Origin: CALACW01 sp002431305
GTDB lineage: Bacteria; Bacillota; Clostridia; Oscillospirales; Acutalibacteraceae
DNA length: 30,126 nt
Assembly (NCBI GenBank): GCA_937890355.1
Contig: CALACW010000038.1
Location: 1-30,126, forward strand
Direction of reading: 5' to 3'
Shown here: positions 1-7,357 of the stretch, piece after piece
Layout: each line of letters begins with the position of its first letter
Position numbering within the stretch: position 1 is the stretch's first letter
Program-made: the position numbers and the translations under genes
The notes under the pieces: model-generated
What the model was told of the DNA's origin: nothing
Databases searched by the model: none
The model's input: the letters and a program-made list of their open reading frames with translations, nothing else

Positions 1-1
1 C

Positions 2-277
2 GCGGGGAAAAAAACGGAGGGGTTTTTTTTCCTCCCCCCTTTTTTCCCCACACCAAATTTTTTTACCCCCGCCGTATTTTACGGGGACGGCGATTATTAC
101 GGCAATAATGGCAAGCGCAGTGAGCGCGCATATTATCGAAACCGCTGTTTTTCTGCCGTTTCGTTTTTCCTTCTGGTCTTCAATAGTTTTTTCGTTCTCG
201 GCGTTAGACTCGCGTTTGCTCTTTGAAACGGGAATATCGTATGAATAATTGTCAAAATTGTCGTTATTGTCTTTCAT
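2..277 (-). CDS. Small single-pass membrane protein, partial (runs off window edge)
   Basis: An open frame starts at ATG 277 and reaches the window edge without a stop, giving 92 codons. A GGAGG ribosome binding site lies about 8 nt upstream on the minus strand. The product begins with a polar, Asn/Asp-rich N-terminus (MKDNNDNFDNYSYD), then a Lys/Arg/Glu-rich stretch ending in KRNGRK. A hydrophobic helix follows at about residues 45-66 (TAVSIICALTALAIIAVII). Basic residues before the helix predict a cytoplasmic N-terminus and an outside C-terminus. Codons after about residue 70 fall in the homopolymer-rich contig end (1-65), so the last 20 residues read here are unreliable. I do not recognise a family; it resembles the anchoring N-terminus of many Clostridia membrane proteins. 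Confidence 0.6.
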   Translation of the reverse strand, partial: MKDNNDNFDNYSYDIPVSKSKRESNAENEKTIEDQKEKRNGRKTAVSIICALTALAIIAVIIAVPVKYGGGKKIWCGEKRGEEKKPLRFFPR

Positions 278-655
278 AACAGAAAACCTCCGCGTAAAAA
301 AAGTCGGAAAAAGTCGAAAAAAATTATATTGTTAATACTTTAGAAATAAAACGTTTAAAAATGATTAACAAAATACAAAAAATAACAAATCAAAAAAACA
401 ATCAAACATGCTGTTTTTTATGCAGTCGGAAATTGAACATGATTTCAAACCATAGACATGTTGTGCATAAAAACAAAAAGCAATTTTTTTGTGTTTAGGT
501 TAGAAAATATAGAATGTTTAATAAAACTATGCAAATTTTAGTAAGAATAATGATGTATGTAAAAAAATAACTGTTAGATATCGTCGGATATGCTCATTGA
601 TAACCCTGTTGGATTATGTACAATAATATCCATGACAAATCAAGGAGGTATAAAC
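278..655. other. AT-rich intergenic stretch, no gene seen
   Basis: 378 bases between divergent genes, very AT-rich with A and T runs. It holds the candidate minus-strand promoter near 323-350. An in-frame ATG at 590 lies upstream of the next gene, but that extension has no good ribosome binding site there, whereas AAGGAGG sits just before 656. No RNA gene or convincing hairpin was seen. Confidence 0.5.
323..350 (-). promoter_or_regulatory. Candidate promoter for the membrane protein gene
   Basis: Read on the minus strand, a perfect TATAAT (328-323) has a weak TTTATT -35 about 16 nt upstream. It lies about 45 nt before ATG 277 in AT-rich sequence. The -10 is convincing, the -35 is not. Confidence 0.35.
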
Positions 656-886
656 ATGTCAGCAAAAAACTTTGACAAAAAATGCACGGTGATTTCCACA
701 TGGGTGGAGATAGAGGGTAATATGTACTTAACGTACGGTATTGAGTACAAGCACAGACGAATAGAGGATTTATCGGTAGACCGTCCGTCTGTTGAAAATC
801 TCGCGTACCGTATGGAAGTATGCGATGTAGATGCGTCGCACATAGATTATGTTGTAGAGGATTTCCTCGTGTGCTGTACCGCCTGA
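656..886 (+). CDS. Small conserved Clostridia-type protein, resembles DUF6514
   Basis: 76 residues. ATG 656 is preceded by a very strong AAGGAGG 7 nt upstream, which decides this start over the in-frame ATG at 590. The pattern is YGIEY, then a RIEDLSVDRPSVENL stretch, then DASHIDYVVEDFL near the C-terminus. This order (YGI, an xVEDxSxDRxxVExL segment, a VVEDFL end) is what I remember of the DUF6514 family of short Clostridia proteins of unknown function; the family name is from memory and not tested. No signal peptide or membrane segment. It stands alone, 33 bp from the convergent repressor gene, and probably belongs to the host rather than the prophage remnant. Confidence 0.65.
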   Translation: MSAKNFDKKCTVISTWVEIEGNMYLTYGIEYKHRRIEDLSVDRPSVENLAYRMEVCDVDASHIDYVVEDFLVCCTA

Positions 887-919
887 AATTATAAAGGCAG
901 AGGACTTATTTATGAATAT

Positions 920-1540
920 TTATCTTATATAACCTAAAAACGCGACAGCTTTTCCGAGTATATGCACGTCGTCAAGCCGGGAATCTTCATATACAAGATC
1001 ATTGTACATGGGGTTTTCCGGCGAGAGGACGAGTTTAGACGGATATTTCCGCACACGTTTCAGCGTAGCCTCGTCACCGATAAGAACGGCGGCGATGTCT
1101 CCGTTTTCAACGTCGGGCTGTCGGCGTATATATACAATATCGCCGTCGAAAAGATGCGCGTTTATCATGCTGTCGCCTCTGCACCTGAGCGCAAAGTCCG
1201 CGTTTATGTCAGGCGGGAGCGCGAGCATGTCCTCCGTGTTTTCCTGCGCGAGGATCGGAAGTCCGCAGGCTATCGTGCCTATCAGCGGGACTTTTCGCAT
1301 TTCCTCGCCGGAATCGGAGGGGGGATTTACAAATTCCTCCGAAATAGGAGATAATAAATACGAGGGGGTGGTGTTCAATGCGTTTGCGAATGCTATCAGT
1401 TTAGACCCGCTGATTCCGCGTATGCCGGCTTCAATCTTATTTACGGCGGACGCGGTGCGGAAGCCTACGGCTTCTGCAAGCTGCTGCTGAGACATTGATT
1501 TGCGTTTGCGAAGATATTTTATCTTTTCATTCGTAGTCAT
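920..1540 (-). CDS. Prophage-type S24/LexA-like repressor (XRE HTH + autoprotease)
   Basis: 206 residues from ATG 1540. An XRE helix-turn-helix covers about residues 5-60 (SQQQLAEAVGF...AVNKIEAG). An S24 peptidase domain fills the C-terminal half. The Ser-Lys dyad is visible as S124 in RCRGDSM and K161 in ATLKRV. The self-cleavage site aligned with LexA Ala-Gly is A91-C92-G93 (GTIACGLPIL), so the scissile bond would be Cys-Gly. A longer frame back to 1588 exists, but its extra codons run through this gene's own promoter (-10 at 1562-1557), so I use 1540; ATG 1546 is an alternative. Expected role: represses the divergent rightward genes and its own promoter, and is released by RecA-stimulated self-cleavage after DNA damage. 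That role is family knowledge. Confidence 0.88.
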   Translation of the reverse strand: MTTNEKIKYLRKRKSMSQQQLAEAVGFRTASAVNKIEAGIRGISGSKLIAFANALNTTPSYLLSPISEEFVNPPSDSGEEMRKVPLIGTIACGLPILAQENTEDMLALPPDINADFALRCRGDSMINAHLFDGDIVYIRRQPDVENGDIAAVLIGDEATLKRVRKYPSKLVLSPENPMYNDLVYEDSRLDDVHILGKAVAFLGYIR

Positions 1541-1556
1541 ACTCATCACCGATGTT

Positions 1557-1585
1557 ATGATATCATGAATTAGCCAAAATGTCAA
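1557..1585 (-). promoter_or_regulatory. Repressor promoter (leftward)
   Basis: On the minus strand, consensus TTGACA (1585-1580), a 17-nt spacer and TATCAT (1562-1557). Predicted transcription start is about 1550, only about 10 nt before ATG 1540, so the leader is very short and the GGTGATG element would sit at the mRNA 5' end. Confidence 0.75.
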
Positions 1586-1609
1586 CATGTTTCATAAAAC
1601 ATATTGACA
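1580..1609. promoter_or_regulatory. Operator: 30-bp near-perfect inverted repeat joining both -35 boxes
   Basis: The left arm TGTCAAcATGTTT and the right arm AAACATaTTGACA flank a CATA centre and match at 12 of 13 positions. The outer six bases of each arm are the TTGACA -35 boxes of the two divergent promoters. The inner core is ATGTTT-cata-AAACAT (1587-1602). A dimeric repressor bound here would cover both -35 boxes, so it probably controls both directions. Confidence 0.7.
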
Positions 1610-1632
1610 AAACGGCAAAAAAGCGGTATCAT
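1604..1632 (+). promoter_or_regulatory. Rightward promoter of the prophage remnant
   Basis: TTGACA (1604-1609), a 17-nt spacer and TATCAT (1627-1632). It has the same -35, -10 and spacer length as the divergent repressor promoter. Predicted start is near 1639, leaving a leader of about 130 nt before the first gene at 1772. Confidence 0.75.
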
Positions 1633-1728
1633 GCAATCAGACAAACAAATGTTCTGTAGGGGTGATGGTCAAAATCAGCGTCTTTTTAAAAATTTAATAA
1701 TAGTAATAGCTTATTTTTTTAATTAAAA

Positions 1729-1745
1729 ATTAGCCAAAATGGCTA
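1729..1745 (+). promoter_or_regulatory. Candidate second operator
   Basis: The 13-mer ATTAGCCAAAATG here repeats exactly the one at 1569-1581, 160 bp away, and both are followed by ATGTTT within a few bases. This copy is also a perfect hairpin, TAGCC-aaaat-GGCTA (1731-1745), just before the ribosome binding site of the 1772 gene. It could be a second repressor or Cro site, or a translation-control hairpin. Confidence 0.45.
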
Positions 1746-1771
1746 TGTTTTATTTTTGAAAGGAGAATAGA

Positions 1772-1975
1772 ATGAGATTAAAAGAGGGAGAAAAAGTAAT
1801 TTCGAGAAATCAGATAATCGATTTGCGTACGGGGATGGATAAAAGCGTTGCCGATTTTGCAAAAATGATAGGCTGTTCAAGGTATTCGGTTTATCTTTAC
1901 GAAAGCGGAAAACGCCGACCGTGCGGGGAGCGACTGTCGAAAATAAACGAGCTTCTTGCCGAGAGAAACGGCTGA
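1772..1975 (+). CDS. Small Cro-like XRE helix-turn-helix protein
   Basis: 67 residues. ATG 1772 has GAAAGGAG 6-7 nt upstream. Nearly the whole chain is one XRE domain: LRTGMDKSVADFAKMIGCSR, then YSVYLYESGKRRP and an EL-rich last helix. It opens the rightward transcript opposite the S24 repressor, which is the usual place of a Cro-type regulator. A Cro-like role is inferred from position and size. The next gene starts 20 nt downstream. Confidence 0.75.
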   Translation: MRLKEGEKVISRNQIIDLRTGMDKSVADFAKMIGCSRYSVYLYESGKRRPCGERLSKINELLAERNG

Positions 1976-1995
1976 AATGAAAGGGGAATGAAAAA

Positions 1996-2232
1996 ATGAG
2001 TGATAATGTAAAACAGCTTTTTTCGGAGAATATAATTTGTCCGTTCTACAGAAAAACGAGATCCACGCAGTCGATAGTCTGCGAGGGATACTATGACAAA
2101 CAGACGTTTGCGGTTATGTTTCAGAACTCGGGGGAGATAAAATTCTGGCTTAAAAATTACTGCTGTACGTATGACTATATGCGTTGTCCGCATGCAAAAT
2201 CGCTCGGAGAACAGTATGATATGGCGGCATAA
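1996..2232 (+). CDS. Cys-rich small phage-type protein, putative zinc binder
   Basis: 78 residues; ATG 1996 follows an AAAGGGGA ribosome binding site. The Cys layout is ICPFY near residue 15, IVCEGYY near 30, then NYCCTYDYMRCPHAK near 55-65. Spaced Cys residues with CPHAK followed by E-Y near the end resemble small proteins I associate with Clostridia prophages just upstream of packaging genes, usually left unnamed. The cysteines could bind one zinc ion; no function is known to me. Confidence 0.6.
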   Translation: MSDNVKQLFSENIICPFYRKTRSTQSIVCEGYYDKQTFAVMFQNSGEIKFWLKNYCCTYDYMRCPHAKSLGEQYDMAA

Positions 2233-2290
2233 ATATATTTGCCCGGCATTTTATGCGAAGAACCGTATGTAAAAAAACGGACAGGGGGGA

Positions 2291-2319
2291 TTATTGTTCG
2301 GCGGCGAAACGAGTATAAT
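2291..2319 (+). promoter_or_regulatory. Candidate promoter before the terminase genes
   Basis: TTATTG (2291-2296), a 17-nt spacer and a perfect TATAAT (2314-2319), about 30 nt before the GTG start at 2349. It would let the packaging genes be transcribed separately from the repressor-controlled promoter at 1604. Confidence 0.5.
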
Positions 2320-2348
2320 GCACTTATAAAATTTTGAGAGGTGAAAGA

Positions 2349-2858
2349 GTGAATAAATACGACTGGGACGCCGCCCGTCTTTGGTACATGGAAAACGAAG
2401 ACGCGTCGCTTGAGAAAACGAGCGTTAAATTCTCAATTCCGAAAAAAACGCTTTTTTCACACGCGAAGAACGCAGGATGGGCGGCGGCGAAAAGAGAATT
2501 GAAAAAACAGCTATCCGAAACCGGAGAGGACGAGCATGCCGAGTGCGAAAATGAAAAAATCGCCTCGCTTGCATATGCCGCGGATCTTGCCGTCGAACGC
2601 ATAACGCGGATACTTTCTCAGCCGGCTGATGACGAAAACGACAAATCCGATACGAAAAATCTCAAAGACTGCGTAAGTGTTCTGAAAGACCTTACTGCGA
2701 TAATCAGAAACGTAAACGATATTCAGACCCCGGCGCAGGCGCAGAGTCAGCGTATCGAGCAGGAGAAATGGGAGATTGAGAAGAGTAAACAGACCGAATC
2801 GGAGAAAAAAGACGACATACGCGTATTTTTCGAATCCGAAGGGGATGAAGAAAAATGA
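2349..2858 (+). CDS. Phage terminase small subunit-like protein
   Basis: 169 residues from GTG 2349, chosen because AGAGGTG sits 5-6 nt upstream; the ATG at 2334 lies inside or before that site. The N-terminal 50 residues look like a terminase-type helix-turn-helix: DWDAARLWYM, ASLEKTSVKFSIPKKTLFSH, AKNAGWAAAKREL. The rest is charged and helical (KNLKDCVSVLKDLTAIIRNV, then QSQRIEQEKWEIEKSKQ), fitting an oligomerisation or coiled-coil region. The stop overlaps the start of the large subunit (ATGA at 2855-2858). Expected role: recognises the packaging site and recruits the large subunit. Sequence similarity is modest and the call leans on position. Confidence 0.65.
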   Translation: MNKYDWDAARLWYMENEDASLEKTSVKFSIPKKTLFSHAKNAGWAAAKRELKKQLSETGEDEHAECENEKIASLAYAADLAVERITRILSQPADDENDKSDTKNLKDCVSVLKDLTAIIRNVNDIQTPAQAQSQRIEQEKWEIEKSKQTESEKKDDIRVFFESEGDEEK

Positions 2859-4300
2859 CGCTGAACATCCCGTCTCCCAATGAAAAACAGGCGTTGTTTT
2901 TAAACGAGCACGAGCACAAGCACATAGGCTACGGCGGAGCGCGAGGGGGCGGAAAATCGTGGGTTGTGCGGGTCAAGGCGATTCTGCTTTGCTTAAAATA
3001 CCCGGGGATTAAACTGATAATAATCAGGCGTACTTATCCCGAATTGATTAATAACCATATCCGTCCCCTGCGCGAGATGTTCGTTTCCTCCGGGCTGATG
3101 CCCGAATATGTCAAGTATAACGACAAGGAGAAGCGTTACACGTTTTTCAACCGTTCTACGATAACGTTTATGTACTGTTCGAGGGATTCAGACCTGGACA
3201 GACTGCAGGGCACGGAATGGGACTGTATTTTTCTCGACGAGGCTACACAGCTGAGCGAGTATCAGATTAAAAGCATAACGGCGTGCTGCCGAGGCGTTAA
3301 CGACTTTCCGAAGCGCGTATATTACACGTGCAACCCCGGAGGACAGAGCCACGCGTATTTTAAACGCCTGTTCGTCGACAGAGAATTCGAGGACGGCGAG
3401 AACGGGGACGACTACACTTTTATACAGGCTCTCGTGACCGACAATAAGGCGTTGATGAGCAAACAGCCCGATTATATAAATCAGCTCGAGGCTCTGCCGG
3501 CTAAATTAAAAGACATGTGGCTCTACGGCAAGTGGGACGTGTTCGAGGGTATGTTTTTTGAGGATTTTATTATAAATCCCCTGCATTCGAAATGCGAAGA
3601 ACTGAAAATGACCGCCGACGAGCTTAGAAAAGCACACAGGTTCTGTCACGTTATTGAGCCGTTCGAGCCTAAGGGCATGAACATATACAGAAGCTACGAC
3701 TTCGGATATAATAAGCCGTTTTCATGCGCGTGGTGGGCGGTCGACTCCGACGGCGTGATATACAGGATATTGGAATACTACGGCTGTACGAAAACGCCGA
3801 ACGAGGGAATAAAAATTCCGCCCGACGAGCAGTTTGCGAATATAAAGCGGATAGAAAACGAACACCCGTATTTAAAGGGGAAACGTATACTGGGCGTCGC
3901 CGACCCGTCGATTTGGGACACGTCAAGAGGAGAAAGCGTGGCGGAGACTGCGGAGAAATACGGAATATATTTCGACCCCGGGGACAATAAGAGAATCCCC
4001 GGGTGGATGCAGTGCCATTACAGACTCGCGTTCGACGAAAACGGATATGCAATGATGTACGTTTTTAACACGTGCAAGGCGTTTATACGCACGATTCCGA
4101 CGTTAATGTATTCGTCGTCGAATCCCGAGGATTTAGATACCTCGCTCGAAGACCACGCGGCGGACGAGTGGCGGTACTTCTGCATGACGAGACCCATTCC
4201 GCCGAGAATAAAGAGCGAAACGCATATACCCGCGTTTGACCCGCTCGAGATGAACAAAAAACAAAATAAAACGGGCGTTATATCAAGCTCGGTAATATGA
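2855..4300 (+). CDS. terL: Phage terminase large subunit (packaging ATPase/nuclease)
   Basis: 481 residues. The Walker A motif GGARGGGKS (residues 27-35) and Walker B motif CIFLDEA (124-130) define the packaging ATPase. The C-terminal half carries the RNase H-like nuclease residues: RSYDFGYNKPF, then LGVADPSIWD, then DHAADEWRYF near the end, a set of acidic residues spaced as in metal-dependent terminase nucleases. Length is normal (450-550) and no disruption is visible, so the protein may still fold and work. It overlaps the small subunit gene by 4 nt and is followed 15 nt later by the portal gene. Confidence 0.93.
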   Translation: MTLNIPSPNEKQALFLNEHEHKHIGYGGARGGGKSWVVRVKAILLCLKYPGIKLIIIRRTYPELINNHIRPLREMFVSSGLMPEYVKYNDKEKRYTFFNRSTITFMYCSRDSDLDRLQGTEWDCIFLDEATQLSEYQIKSITACCRGVNDFPKRVYYTCNPGGQSHAYFKRLFVDREFEDGENGDDYTFIQALVTDNKALMSKQPDYINQLEALPAKLKDMWLYGKWDVFEGMFFEDFIINPLHSKCEELKMTADELRKAHRFCHVIEPFEPKGMNIYRSYDFGYNKPFSCAWWAVDSDGVIYRILEYYGCTKTPNEGIKIPPDEQFANIKRIENEHPYLKGKRILGVADPSIWDTSRGESVAETAEKYGIYFDPGDNKRIPGWMQCHYRLAFDENGYAMMYVFNTCKAFIRTIPTLMYSSSNPEDLDTSLEDHAADEWRYFCMTRPIPPRIKSETHIPAFDPLEMNKKQNKTGVISSSVI

Positions 4301-4315
4301 CAGGAGAGTATGGAA

Positions 4316-6130
4316 ATGGACACATATGAAAGCATTATGAAGCCTATTGATTCGTCTGCGGTACAGAATGCCTCGCAGATTCTTATGAAGTACAGAGCGG
4401 GCAAGCGCAGACTTGAAAGCAAGATTGTTGAGAATGAAGAGTTTTGGAAGCTCCGCCAGTGGGGGAGCGATGAAAACGGCAAAAAGAAGACTCCCGCTAC
4501 GGCGTGGCTGTGGAACGTACTTGTTTCTAAGCACGCCGACGCCATGGATTCCATGCCCGAACCTAATATTCTGCCCAGAGAGGAAAACGACGTTCCTCAG
4601 GCAAAACTTTTGTCGGGCGTTATACCGGTCATTCTTGAACAGAACAATTTTTCAGCGACTTACTCGGACGCGATGTGGTATAAATTAAAACAGGGTACGG
4701 GCGTATACGGCGTATTTTGGGACAGCGGTAAACTTAACGGACTGGGCGATATTTCGGTTAAAAAAATGGATTTGCTCTCGTGTTTTTGGGAGCCCGGCAT
4801 TACCGATATTCAGTCGAGCGCAAACTTCTTTACCGTCGAACTGCACAGCAATGATTCGCTTGTCAGAGAGTATCCTTTTTTAAAGGATATCAATTTTTCC
4901 AAAAACGTGCTCAGCGTTACAAAATACCGTTATGACGACAATGTTGACACGACCGATAAAAGCCTTGTAATCGATTGGTATTATAAAAAGAAAATCGGTG
5001 CAAAAACTGTTGTTCACTACTGCAAATACGTCGGCGATACCGTTTTGTTTTCGACAGAAAACGACCCTGAGCATTTTCCCGACGGCATTTACGACCACGG
5101 AAAATATCCGTTCGTGTTTGACGTGCTTTTCCCCGTCGAGGGAAGCCCGTGCGGATATTCCTACACCGATATATGCAAGGACACGCAGATTCAGATAGAC
5201 GAACTCAACGCCGCTATGGTCAGAAACGCAAAAATCGGCTCTAAAATAAGATATTTTTCGAAGATGTCCGGCGGTATTAACGAGGATGAATTCGCAGACT
5301 GGAACAGCGATATCGTCCATGTCGAAGGCGATCTTGACGAAAAGCATGTAAAGCCTATCGACGTTCCCGTTCTCAACGGAGTCTATGTAAGTATTCTCAA
5401 TAATAAAATAGACGAACTGAAGGAGACCAGCGGAAACCGTGACGTAAATAACGGCAGTACGGGCTCTGCGGTAACGGCTGCGTCGGCTATCGCTGCGCTC
5501 CAGGAGGCAAGCGGAAAAACGAGCAGAGATTTTCTTAAAAATACTTATAATGCGTATGCTGAAATTATCAAACTCGTAATCGGTCTTATCAGGCAGTTTT
5601 ATTCTGAGGAGAGGAACTTCAGGATTATCGGGGAGGACGGAAAAATGGACTTTATTTCGTGCTCTAACAGGATTTTAACGGGCGAACGAATATTTCTGAA
5701 CGACGGAACCGAAATCGGTTACAGAGTTCCCGAATTCGACGTGGAAGTTTCCGCACAGAAAAATACCGCCTATAATAAGGCGGCGCAGAACGAGCTTGCA
5801 TTGCAATTTTATAATGCGGGATTTTTCGACCCGTCGAGAGCGGATCAGGCGGCCGCTGCCGTCTCAATGATGGATTTTTCGAGAAAGGAATCCGTGCTTA
5901 TGAAAATAAGTCAGAATTCGCTTGCAAACGACAGAGCGGAGGAGTATAAGGCTCTGGCGCTGACGCTTGCACAGATTTACGAACCCGAAATCGCCGAGAA
6001 AATTATGGCGGAGGGTAATCCCGGTTATGTACCGTCATCTGTAAGAAAAGCCGAACTGCCCCGTTCGGGAGAAAGCTCCCGTATGCAGAAGGCAAGGGAG
6101 CGCGCAAGACAGACAAGCACGCTTGATTAA
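4316..6130 (+). CDS. Phage portal protein
   Basis: 604 residues from ATG 4316. The ribosome binding site AGGAGAG at 4302-4308 is only 1 nt from ATG 4310 but 7 nt from ATG 4316. Portal-like features include an early EFWKLRQW region, TYSDAMWYKLKQGTGVYGVF near 120-140, a central NKIDELKETSGNRDVNNGST stretch and AVTAASAIAALQEASGKTSR in the region of the stem helices. The order terS-terL-portal is the standard packaging module. In a complete prophage a protease, scaffold and major capsid gene would follow; here the module ends in a terminator and a convergent host gene. The identification rests on these motifs plus position. Confidence 0.85.
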   Translation: MDTYESIMKPIDSSAVQNASQILMKYRAGKRRLESKIVENEEFWKLRQWGSDENGKKKTPATAWLWNVLVSKHADAMDSMPEPNILPREENDVPQAKLLSGVIPVILEQNNFSATYSDAMWYKLKQGTGVYGVFWDSGKLNGLGDISVKKMDLLSCFWEPGITDIQSSANFFTVELHSNDSLVREYPFLKDINFSKNVLSVTKYRYDDNVDTTDKSLVIDWYYKKKIGAKTVVHYCKYVGDTVLFSTENDPEHFPDGIYDHGKYPFVFDVLFPVEGSPCGYSYTDICKDTQIQIDELNAAMVRNAKIGSKIRYFSKMSGGINEDEFADWNSDIVHVEGDLDEKHVKPIDVPVLNGVYVSILNNKIDELKETSGNRDVNNGSTGSAVTAASAIAALQEASGKTSRDFLKNTYNAYAEIIKLVIGLIRQFYSEERNFRIIGEDGKMDFISCSNRILTGERIFLNDGTEIGYRVPEFDVEVSAQKNTAYNKAAQNELALQFYNAGFFDPSRADQAAAAVSMMDFSRKESVLMKISQNSLANDRAEEYKALALTLAQIYEPEIAEKIMAEGNPGYVPSSVRKAELPRSGESSRMQKARERARQTSTLD

Positions 6131-6145
6131 ATTAAGTTAATACAA

Positions 6146-6189
6146 AAACCGTAAATCTCAATTCTGTTCGGAATTTTGATTTACGGTTT
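6146..6189. terminator. Bidirectional terminator between portal and aminotransferase genes
   Basis: Perfect 12-bp arms AAACCGTAAATC (6146-6157) and GATTTACGGTTT (6178-6189) with an inner AATTC/GGAATT pairing. A T-rich stretch follows on the plus side and the minus side reads into TTTTGTATT. It sits between the convergent portal and MalY genes and can serve both. Confidence 0.85.
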
Positions 6190-6192
6190 ATT

Positions 6193-7353
6193 TTATTTTT
6201 CGGATTTAAAATATGTTTTCAGCCTGCCCAGTCCGTCGTCGAGAGTTCGTCTCGGACATGCGGTGTTCATTCTGAGAAAAGCCTCTCCGCCCTTGCCGAA
6301 CGCGCTTCCCTTTGAAAGATACAGTCCCGTTTTTGCTCTGATGGAGTCTGCGAGAGAGTCGGCGTTTTCGCATATCTTTGAGCAGTCAAGCCACAGAAGA
6401 TATGTCGCGTGAGAGCTTACAACCTTAATTTCGGGTACATCTTCTTCAATAAATCCGCGTACCGCTTTTTTATTTAAATATAAATACTCTCTTAATTCGT
6501 CGAGCCACTTTTCGCCGTGTTCGTAAGCGGCTATTGACGCGGTCATTGCGAAAACATTGGGTTCTGCGACTTCGTCGGTGTTGAGCGCGCGCCAAACCTT
6601 ATGAAACAGATATTCGTCGGGAACGTATACCGCGGATGTCTGAAGTCCCGCGAGGTTGAACGTCTTTGTCGGAGCTATGCATGTTATGCTGTTATATTTG
6701 CAAACGTCGTTTACGCTTGCAAACGGGACGTAATCATACCCGGGGTCTGTTATGTCGCAGTGAATTTCGTCGGAAATGACCGTGACGTGATATTTTTTAC
6801 ACAGCGCGCCGATTTTTGCGAGCGTTTCCCTGTCCCATATAACGCCTGTCGGGTTGTGAGGATTGCATAAGATAAAAAGTGTTGTCTGCATATCAGATAA
6901 TTTTTCCTCAAAATCCGTCCAGTTTATCTCGTATTTATCTCCGTCGTAATTGAGCGGACATTCCAAAGCTCTGCATCCGTTATTGATAATGCTGTTGAAA
7001 AAAATGTTGTAAACGGGAGTCAGCAGTACAATGTTTTCATTCGGTGTCGTAAGTTTTCTGACAAGACTTGATATAGCTGCGACAACGCCTGTCGAAAACA
7101 TCAGTCTGTCATATTCGATTTCAAACGAATGACGTTTTTTATACCACGATATAACCGCGTTTTTCCACTGTGCCGGGACATCCGTGTAGCCGAAAATTCC
7201 GTGTTCGGCGCGTTTTATAATCGCTTGGGTTATCTCGGGCGCGGTTTTAAAATCCATATCGGCGACCCACATGGGGAGCTCGCCGTCCGCTACGTCCCAT
7301 TTCATTGAAAACTCGGAACGTCTGTCGGTTACAGTATCAAAATCGTATGTCAT
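6193..7353 (-). CDS. MalY/PatB-type PLP aminotransferase (cystathionine beta-lyase family)
   Basis: 386 residues, usual length for the family. It starts with the typical YDFDTVTDRRSEFSMKWD and the MWVADMDF motif. Fold-type I aminotransferase signatures are present: NPHNPTG near residue 165, ISDEIHCD near 190, and the PLP lysine in APTKTFNLAGLQ near residue 230. C-terminal RMNTACPRRTLDDGLGRL carries the substrate-binding arginine region. Family members cleave cystathionine or cysteine C-S bonds in sulfur amino acid metabolism, and MalY also has a regulatory role in E. coli; the substrate here is unknown. A GGGAG ribosome binding site lies inside the end of the upstream DUF3737 gene, whose stop is 4 nt before ATG 7353, so the two are co-translated. 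Confidence 0.9.
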   Translation of the reverse strand: MTYDFDTVTDRRSEFSMKWDVADGELPMWVADMDFKTAPEITQAIIKRAEHGIFGYTDVPAQWKNAVISWYKKRHSFEIEYDRLMFSTGVVAAISSLVRKLTTPNENIVLLTPVYNIFFNSIINNGCRALECPLNYDGDKYEINWTDFEEKLSDMQTTLFILCNPHNPTGVIWDRETLAKIGALCKKYHVTVISDEIHCDITDPGYDYVPFASVNDVCKYNSITCIAPTKTFNLAGLQTSAVYVPDEYLFHKVWRALNTDEVAEPNVFAMTASIAAYEHGEKWLDELREYLYLNKKAVRGFIEEDVPEIKVVSSHATYLLWLDCSKICENADSLADSIRAKTGLYLSKGSAFGKGGEAFLRMNTACPRRTLDDGLGRLKTYFKSEK

Positions 7354-7357
7354 ATCA

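Noticed and set aside
590..655. N-terminal extension of the small protein gene
   Set aside because: The strong AAGGAGG before 656 decides the start; the extension lacks a site.
1541..1588. N-terminal extension of the S24 repressor
   Set aside because: It runs through the gene's own -10 and -35 boxes, and XRE repressors begin near MTTNEKIKYL.
4018..4554. Antisense 178-codon frame over terL and portal
   Set aside because: Overlaps two well supported genes and has no own signals.
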